From Panicum virgatum (Eukaryota; Streptophyta; Magnoliopsida; Poales; Poaceae): 64,000 nt of DNA. Location of the stretch: NCBI RefSeq assembly GCF_016808335.1, contig NC_053150.1:27486979-27550978 (forward strand), given 5' to 3'. The stretch's first letter is position 1. Each line of letters begins with the position of its first letter. The translations under genes and the position numbers were made by a program. Below the pieces are notes generated by a model that was given only the letters and a program-made list of their open reading frames with translations, made no database searches and had not been told where the DNA came from. Shown here one piece after another: positions 57,768 to 64,000 of this stretch.

Positions 57768-58237
57768 GCATCTTAGGATTGTCTTAGATAGCATGTGATC
57801 TTCCTTGTTGTAGTATATGTACATAGGGAAGGAAATGTTGTAAAATAGCCCTAGGAAGGAGTGCCACTTGTTGTAACATATGTGGTAAGAAAGTGTGATG
57901 CTAGGTTTGTAATATAAAGACTACCTTGGATGTAATATAGTCATGGGTACCAATTTGGAAATCTTGATCTTTCTGATTGCCAACTTTTCTATCTCTTCAT
58001 CTGTGCATCTTTAGGCTGTTTGATGAGTACCGAAGTGATAGAGTACAACGTTATCTAATAGCTGACCAAATTTTGAGCTATGTTGGTTGAGCAAATATGT
58101 GTTATGCATATTGTGTTACACCACATCTTGTTAAATTCTGCTGATTTTTTTTTGCTATTCAATGTATGATCATTGCACATACCATTGATTTTGGGAGAAA
58201 GAATAATGTATCTAATGGATGTCTTCTATAATTACAG

Positions 58238-58634
58238 ATGGTTAGTCATACCCGTGGATTGCCTGAAGGTTTCGGCCATGAAACTGGCAGTGGATCTCAG
58301 CAGCCACTGCCACCACTGCCGAATCTGGCCGAGCTAATGGCCATGCAAACTAAATTTCTCTGTCAGCTGGTGCAAGGGCAGCAGAATCCACCACGCCAGC
58401 AGCATGGAGGACGTGATGCACAACCAGCGGGTTACCAGGAATTCTTTGGTACCCAACCTCTGCTGTTCAGCCGGACTGATGAACCTTTGGACGCCGATGC
58501 TTGGCTCCAAACTATTGAGTCCAAGTTTGCTTTGCTAGCAATACCTTGTGCTGATGCGAACAAGGCTCAATTCGCCGCCCAACAGCTTCGTGGCACCGCT
58601 CGCATTTGGTGGGATCACTATTGTGGTATGCAGC
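58238..58634 (+). pseudogene. gag, first part (up to the inserted solo LTR)
   Basis: Begins MVSHTRGLPEGFGHETGSG with a Pro/Gln-rich lead, then the gypsy gag core LFSRTDEPLDADAWLQTIESKF and GTARIWWDHYCG. The frame is cut at 58,634 by the solo LTR and the same frame's continuation is found at 60,033 or 60,038. In an active element gag builds the particle around the RNA. Confidence 0.8.
58630..58634. repeat. Target-site duplication GCAGC (left)
   Basis: Repeated exactly at 60,033-60,037 around the solo LTR. Confidence 0.9.
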
Positions 58635-60032
58635 TGTTGGCGCTCCTTAAGTATCCATTTTATCCCCTGTTTAACTTTGATAATGGCATGAATTTAATAT
58701 CAAAATCACTAACCGTCCTAATCTCGGCCCAATTATTGGTCGTTTTCGCGTTTGCACATATATTTTGGAGGTACTTCGTTTTTGCAGATTTTTGACCAAT
58801 TTTGGAGCATGAAATGACGAGGCCCACGATCGCGCGATGACGCGAAGAAAGACGAAGGCCAAAGCCCGAACAAAGGATCGAAGGCCATGATGATTAGAGG
58901 CCCGTTCATGCACATCCACCCTCCAATGAAGCCCAAAGGACAAAGCCCACAAGATAAGATCAAGATACTTCGGGGCTAAGCAAAGCAAAGAGATATTTTA
59001 GGAAGGATTTTCCATCCTATCCTTTTCCTCGAAGAAATCTCGAAGATAACGACGTCTAATGGGGTGCAATCGTGAAAGGCATAAACTCTAGAAGATTCCA
59101 GGAGACTTGGGGAGAAAGAAGGACACGAGACGGCGAAGGAATGAGCTAGGCCGGCCGGCCCAGCCCTTTTTTAGGTCGGTTTGGCCTCCCTTTTGACCTA
59201 GGGTTTCCTGAGGCTATTTAAAGACCCCTCCCCAAGGTTCACGCAGAGATCAATTTGGGAGACGACGCCAAGGAGCAGAGAAGATAGAGGGACACCTCTC
59301 GGAGAGCCGAGGGTCGTGCTAGTTGTCTAGGGGATTCCCTAGCCGACGTGGGAACCTTGCAAGGAAGACCACGTCGGAGTTCTGGAGCTAGGATCATCAA
59401 GATCAAGGTAGGGCCCCGGTTGTGATCTTGTGATGTACAATCATTCATGGTGAAGTTATTTGTGATTCCGAATGTTTAGCGACCATGTTCTCTCTTTCGA
59501 TTTCGTTCTTTTCTTTGGGTTTGCTTCATCCTAGATCTATTATCGAGATATTTCGCTTAGCATGATCTTGTAGTCATGGTGGCTAGAGGTTCATGGCGGA
59601 ACTACCAAAGGGGGTTCGACTTGCTTCAGGGTACTTTTGTCGAAAGGGGTGGCGTCGTGACAGGCCGTTGCCACTAAGTAGGTGGGGTATCGAGGGATCG
59701 GATTGGAGATTTTGAGTTTAAAGATGCTTTTCATTGAGATTCACATCTATCTTACTTCACTACATCTAGCTGGAACTACAACATATGCATGACCTAGGTG
59801 ATCTAGATTGGTTATCTCTAACTTTCTCTTGCTACCTTCGGTGTTTGTCATTTTTAATAGATTAGATTCATTTTTCACCATCTCAACACGAAGGAATCTC
59901 TATGCTAGTAGATTGTTTCTTGTCTCTTTGGTTCCGTGGATTGATAAACCTTGGGGGAATACTCTGAGGGAAAAGCTACACGAAACCGTGCACTTGCGGT
60001 ATATAAATCGGGGGCGCTAAGGAGCGTCAACA
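58635..60032 (+). repeat. Solo LTR of the 2302-13,032 family, inserted in gag
   Basis: Starts TGTTGGCGCTCCTTAAGT and ends AAGGAGCGTCAACA, 1398 bp, bracketed by GCAGC. It is more diverged from the 2.3-kb LTR than the other copies, and its TATA region reads TATTTAAAG. No internal sequence adjoins it, so it arose by recombination after insertion. Confidence 0.92.
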
Positions 60033-60705
60033 GCAGCCTGTTGGACATGTTATATCTTGGGAGGAATTCCGGAATGCTTTTCGGACACATCAAATTCCCG
60101 AGGGACTGATTGAGAGAAAGCTGAATGAATTCTTGGCTTTGAATCAAGGGACCCGCAATGTTCTTCAGTATGCACAAGCCTTCAATCATTTATGCCAGTA
60201 TGCGGGCCATCATGCGGATACTGACGCCAAGAAGCACGACCGTTTTCGTCGTGGCCTCAACACCAAGCTCAAGGAATGCCTGAACCTTATTCTGCCGGAT
60301 ACTTATAATGAGCTGGTTAATATGGCCATTACTCAAGAAGATTGTATCGCTGCGCATCGTGCCGAGAAGAAGCGAAAGGCACCAACGGGAACCCCGAGTG
60401 CTTAGTCACCAAAGTATCGTCTGGTGTAGAATACTCCACCAAGAGCTCCACAGAGAAATGCCCCAACAGGCAGGTTTGTTTTTAGGCCACCTCAGCAACA
60501 GGGAGGATTCAGACCTCCAGATTTTCAGCAGCCGCAACAGTTTGGCCCAAGGCCAAATGCCCCACAGTTCAATCGTGGGAATGGAGATAATCGATGCTTT
60601 AATTGCGGCAGTACTTCCCATTTCGCCAGGAATTGCCCGAAACCCAAGAAGTCTTATCCAGGGCAGAACTCCAATCAGAAAAACAAGGGCAAAGGAAAGA
60701 AGCAA
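60033..60705 (+). pseudogene. gag, second part, with zinc knuckle and two TAG codons
   Basis: Continues the gag core (GHVISWEEFRNAF, then ERKLNEFLALNQGT, YAQAFNHLC). Two in-frame TAG codons (60,403 and 60,427) precede a Pro/Gln-rich linker and a CCHC zinc knuckle CFNCGSTSHFARNC at about 60,597-60,638. Zinc knuckles bind the element's RNA. The frame then continues open into protease. Confidence 0.75.
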
Positions 60706-61494
60706 ATGGTGCAAGTCCGACAGGGGCGAGTTAATTTCACTACTCTTGCAGAGCTTCCCGAAGGAGCACCAGTCATGTTGGGTATTTTCTCTATCCACAA
60801 TAAACCCGCAGTCATATTATTTGATTCTGGTGCAACTCATAGCTTTATAAGTACCAAATTTGGAGCAAGGTTAGGATTGGATTTTTGTCATACCAAGAGG
60901 TCTTGCATGATAGCAACCCCTGGTGGGAAGATAGCTTCCAATCAAATCATTAGACATGTGCCAATTAAGTTGGGTAGCAATTTGATAAAGACATATTTGA
61001 TCTTGTTGAATTTAGAAGGCATGGATGTTATTTTGGGTATAGCTTGGATGACTAGACATAAACTACTGTTAGATATCTCTTCCCTAGCTATTGAGATAGA
61101 TTCACCTTATCAAGGAGCCACCATACTCTATCTGCCACAACGAGAGTGCTTCAACTCTTGTGCCTATGCCACAAAAGAAATTAAAATTGAAGATATTCTT
61201 GTTGTGTGTGAGTATGTGGATGTATTTCCAGATGATTTGCCTAGAATGCCCCCTGATAGAGATATTGAATTCATTATCGAGCTTCGACCCGGTACCGCCC
61301 CTATTTCTAAGAGATCGTACAGTATGCCTCCAAATGAGTTAGCGGAATTGAAAATCCAACTTCAAGACCTTCTTGACAAGGGTTTTATACGTCCGAGTGC
61401 TTCACCATGGGGATGTCCAGCTCTGTTTGTGAAGAAGAAAGACAACAGTTTGAGGCTATGTGTCCTCTTCCCCGCTCAATGCGGTCACTATTAA
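60706..61494 (+). CDS. Protease and start of reverse transcriptase (broken pol)
   Basis: Open frame with the retropepsin active site [12 protein letters not shown] at about 60,820-60,855 and the second motif [10 protein letters not shown] near 61,021. It passes into the reverse transcriptase start ([43 protein letters not shown]). The conserved sequence after SLRLCV is replaced by a copy of a nearby phrase (61,463-61,475), which shifts the frame and ends it at 61,494. Confidence 0.75.
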   Translation: MVQVRQGRVNFTTLAELPEGAPVMLGIFSIHNKPAVILFDSGATHSFISTKFGARLGLDFCHTKRSCMIATPGGKIASNQIIRHVPIKLGSNLIKTYLILLNLEGMDVILGIAWMTRHKLLLDISSLAIEIDSPYQGATILYLPQRECFNSCAYATKEIKIEDILVVCEYVDVFPDDLPRMPPDRDIEFIIELRPGTAPISKRSYSMPPNELAELKIQLQDLLDKGFIRPSASPWGCPALFVKKKDNSLRLCVLFPAQCGHY

Positions 61495-62101
61495 AAACAA
61501 GTATCCTCTTCCCCGCATTGATATCCTATTTGATCAGTTAGCTGGAGCCAAGAATTTCTCTAAGATCGATCTTCGTTCTGGCTACCATCAAATAAAGATC
61601 AAGCCTTGTGACATTCCAAAAACAGCTTTCTCGACCAGATATGGACTCTATGAGTATTTGGTTATGTCTTTTGGTCTTACCAATGCTCCAGCATATTTTA
61701 TGTACCTGATGAATTCAGTCTTCATGCCGGAGCTTGATAAATTCGTTGTGGTGTTCATCGATGACATTTTGATTTACTCGAAGAATGAAGAAGATCATGC
61801 TCAGCATTTACGCATCGTTCTTCAACGATTACGAGATCATCACCTTTATGCCAAATTCTCCAAATGTGAATTTTGGCTAGATAGTGTGAAATTTTTAGGC
61901 CATACTAACTCCAGTGAAGGTATATCAGTTGATCCAACTAAAGTGCAAGAAGTGATGGATTGGGAACCTCCTACATCGGTCCATCAGATTTGCAGTTTTC
62001 TCGGTTTAGCTGGATACTATCGTCGATTCATTCCTGATTTCTCCAGAATAGCCAAACCTATGACGGAGTTATTAAATAAAGGAGTGAAATTTGCTTGGGA
62101 T
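61460..62101 (+). pseudogene. Reverse transcriptase, main part, cut at 62,102
   Basis: Another frame continues the enzyme: [52 protein letters not shown], the intact catalytic box [11 protein letters not shown] at 61,754, then [18 protein letters not shown] and [27 protein letters not shown]. It stops within three bases of the next LTR at 62,102, before RNase H. Confidence 0.8.
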
Positions 62102-64000
62102 TGTGACACCCTAGGTGTCTGCACAATAAAAACTACATTTGTTTGCTATGCTTCATGTGTGAATTGTTTGAACAAGGGCTTAATTTAAATTTATAAGGGC
62201 CTTTGTGTAATTTTGAATTAGTGTAGGGTCATTCATAGAGTTTTATTTGAATTGAATGTGTATTTGTTGCTTTTGTGGAGGGTGTTTTTGCAAAATTCAG
62301 TGCATTTATTATATGGCAGCAAATTTTGCTTTTAAGTCTAAGTTTAAAGTGAAATTACCTTGAAAAAGACAAAAATCCTTGGAATTCAAAATCCCTCCTA
62401 TGTTTTCAAAAATAGCTCTTGAATTTTTGGTCAAATAAAATTTTGCACAACATCAAAGTTATAGATCTTGAAAAGTTGAACAACTTTCATGTTGGGCACT
62501 TTTCCATTTGAGCTTTAGTTTAAAAGTTATTGTTTGTTTACATTCAGGTCCCTGAAATTTTGGAAATTGCGTTTAGGTCCCTGTCTTCTTCCCCAGTTTC
62601 CCTCTCTGCTTCTCTATTCAGCACCGCCGGCGTGTCGCCGCGCCGCCCGTCGCGCTGGGCCGCCCCCAGGCCACCTCCTGCTTGCCAAGCACTCCACGCG
62701 TCGCGCCTGAGCATTCCCCACCGCCCTCTACCCCTCGCGCTGTGCCCTCCCCGCTCTGCCACGCCGCACAGACCACCCGCCGGTCGCCACCTCGCCGGCC
62801 ACCCGCGGGGACACGCCGCCGTGGCCAATTTCTCCCTCCTCTCCGACCGAGCTCCTCTCCCTGAGTCTCCTCTTGCTTATCCCTTCTTCTGCTGGCCTAT
62901 AAAAGCCCAACCGGAGCTCCAGTGCCACCATCCACCACCACCGCCGCCGCCATTACCGCCCGAGCTCGGAGCTCGCCGCGGACAGCCACCCTCCGCCACT
63001 CAGTGCTCAAATCCGCAGCTCTATCACCTCCATCGAGTTCTACCAAAACTCCCCAGCCCAATCTCCCCCTCTATGCCTCACCGGACCACCGCCAACGGCC
63101 ACCACTCGCCGCCGTGGACAGCCCGCTACGGGCTACCCCTACCCCGACTTCGGGCACCTACTGGTGCGCCAGGAGCCGCTCTACCTCCCTAGCCTGTCCA
63201 ATCTCGCCGCCGACCACCCTAGACGCCGGACCATGGCCGGAGCAGAGCTCCCGATGGTCAGCCATGGCTGAAGGACCCGATTGCTCTAAATCAAAACTTC
63301 CAAGGGCCTTTCTGTAATGATTCTAATTCTTTTTCTTGTGAACTTCAAAAATTCCTAGAAATTAGTAGAAAAACCAGAAAAATCCCAAACTAGTTTTGTT
63401 GTGCTCCTCTTAGCTAGATCTACAACTTTAGCTACTCAAGTTTGCAGGAAACTTTATATTGAGTGCTCTAGTTTATTTGTTAGCAAATGAGTAATTTAAT
63501 TGTATATTTTTATCCATAGCTTTGTTATGCTTAATTTTCGGAACCTAGCCTTCTTTTGCCACGAGTAGTCTTGTATAAAATTTGTGTATTAAATGCTTGG
63601 CTTTTGCTTGTTATTTTATGTGTTTGTTTATTTCTAGCATATGCTCTTGTTTAATTTATTAAAGCATGCTTTTATTTATTTCTTTGGGTCATCTTTTTAC
63701 CATGAGGTCTTTTAAACACAATTAGCTTGTGATAATTTTTTGGGAGAATTTTTGCTTTGTTTAGCTTGAATTTTTGATTTATTTCTGAGTTATAAGGATA
63801 ATACATGTTAGTATTGTTTTTGCTAGAATAAGCTCCATGGTTAGACTTGATTCCTATTCATGATCTTTGCTTTTGAACCTTGAATTGATGTTTGATGTTT
63901 GAACCCTAGTTGTTGATTTCTTTTGAATTCAAATTATAGATTTGAATTCAACCTACCCCATATTTCTAGAACTACTTTTACTTTCTTAATGTGACTAGTT
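62102..64000 (+). repeat. Second RIRE3/RIRE8-type LTR, interrupting pol; runs off the right edge
   Basis: Starts TGTGACACCCTAGGTGTCTG and follows the same order as the LTR at 51,617: the CATCAAAGTTATAGATCTTG phrase, then a C-rich block at 62,600-63,330. It is clearly diverged, so it is not the partner LTR of the same insertion. A TATA box TATAAAAG lies at 62,898-62,905. No polypurine tract precedes it, and the flank GGGAT is a possible target duplication. Confidence 0.8.

Larger units (their letters stand above)
51617..62101 (+). mobile_element. RIRE3/RIRE8-like Ty3/gypsy element, 5' LTR to reverse transcriptase
   Basis: A very long 5' LTR, a tRNA-iMet primer site, a leader with a tandem duplication, an extra ORF before gag, gag, protease and reverse transcriptase lie in order on the plus strand. 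An extra ORF (orf0) upstream of gag is known from rice RIRE3 and RIRE8. A solo LTR splits gag and another long LTR interrupts pol at 62,102. RNase H, integrase and the 3' LTR are not in the window. Confidence 0.85.

Noticed and set aside
51617..64000. LTRs at 51,617 and 62,102 read as the pair of one element
   Set aside because: They are too diverged from each other, and the second interrupts reverse transcriptase without a purine tract.

Overview
This is nuclear DNA of a flowering plant, almost certainly a grass (Poaceae). Introns have GT..AG ends, there is no bacterial-style gene packing, and most of the window is nested transposable elements of types common in grasses: Ty3/gypsy elements of RIRE2 and RIRE3/RIRE8 type, a BARE/Angela-like copia LTR start, and CACTA, hAT, PIF/Harbinger, Mutator and Stowaway elements. 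I cannot name the species.

One host gene can be supported: a plus-strand, multi-exon gene related to ENHANCED DOWNY MILDEW 2 (EDM2), with its first (untranslated) exon near 24.27-24.33 kb and coding exons from 25,631 to 33,775. EDM2 is a plant PHD-finger protein that controls heterochromatin marks and poly(A) choice at genes carrying intronic transposons. This copy keeps the N-terminal domain, the zinc-finger cluster and a long C-terminal exon. It lacks the methyltransferase-like central domain, and it has one in-frame TAA (29,966-29,968) while the exon phases still fit across all twelve coding exons. It is either a recent pseudogene, a short-protein paralogue, or a gene whose transcript avoids that codon.

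Layout. 1-1,967: 5' end of a minus-strand gypsy element leaving the left edge. 2,302-13,032: a complete LTR element (TSD CCTGG) with no recognisable gag or pol, holding an antisense solo LTR of its own family (TSD GTTTC). 13,033-16,598: tRNA-like SINE fragments, a C-rich minisatellite, and a minus-strand LTR that has a primer-binding site on one side and a polypurine tract on the other. 16,599-21,857: a miniature LTR element (TRIM) whose 3' LTR is split by a 4.5-kb CACTA transposon (TSD GCA) that itself holds a hAT element. 22,364-23,908: a PIF/Harbinger remnant just upstream of the gene. 24-34.5 kb: the EDM2-like gene with a Stowaway MITE in one intron. 34.6-45 kb: a LINE fragment and broken RIRE2-type gypsy copies. 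45-47 kb: AT-rich and unassigned DNA. 47-64 kb: a nest of plus-strand LTR elements, each inserted in the one before, ending in a RIRE3/RIRE8-like element whose gag is split by a solo LTR (TSD GCAGC) of the same family as the 2.3-13-kb element.

Apart from the EDM2-like gene, the coding sequences seen are transposon genes, nearly all broken. Several insertions are dated relative to each other by target-site duplications and nesting. All boundaries were read by eye; similarity to named families comes from recalled family features, not from a search.
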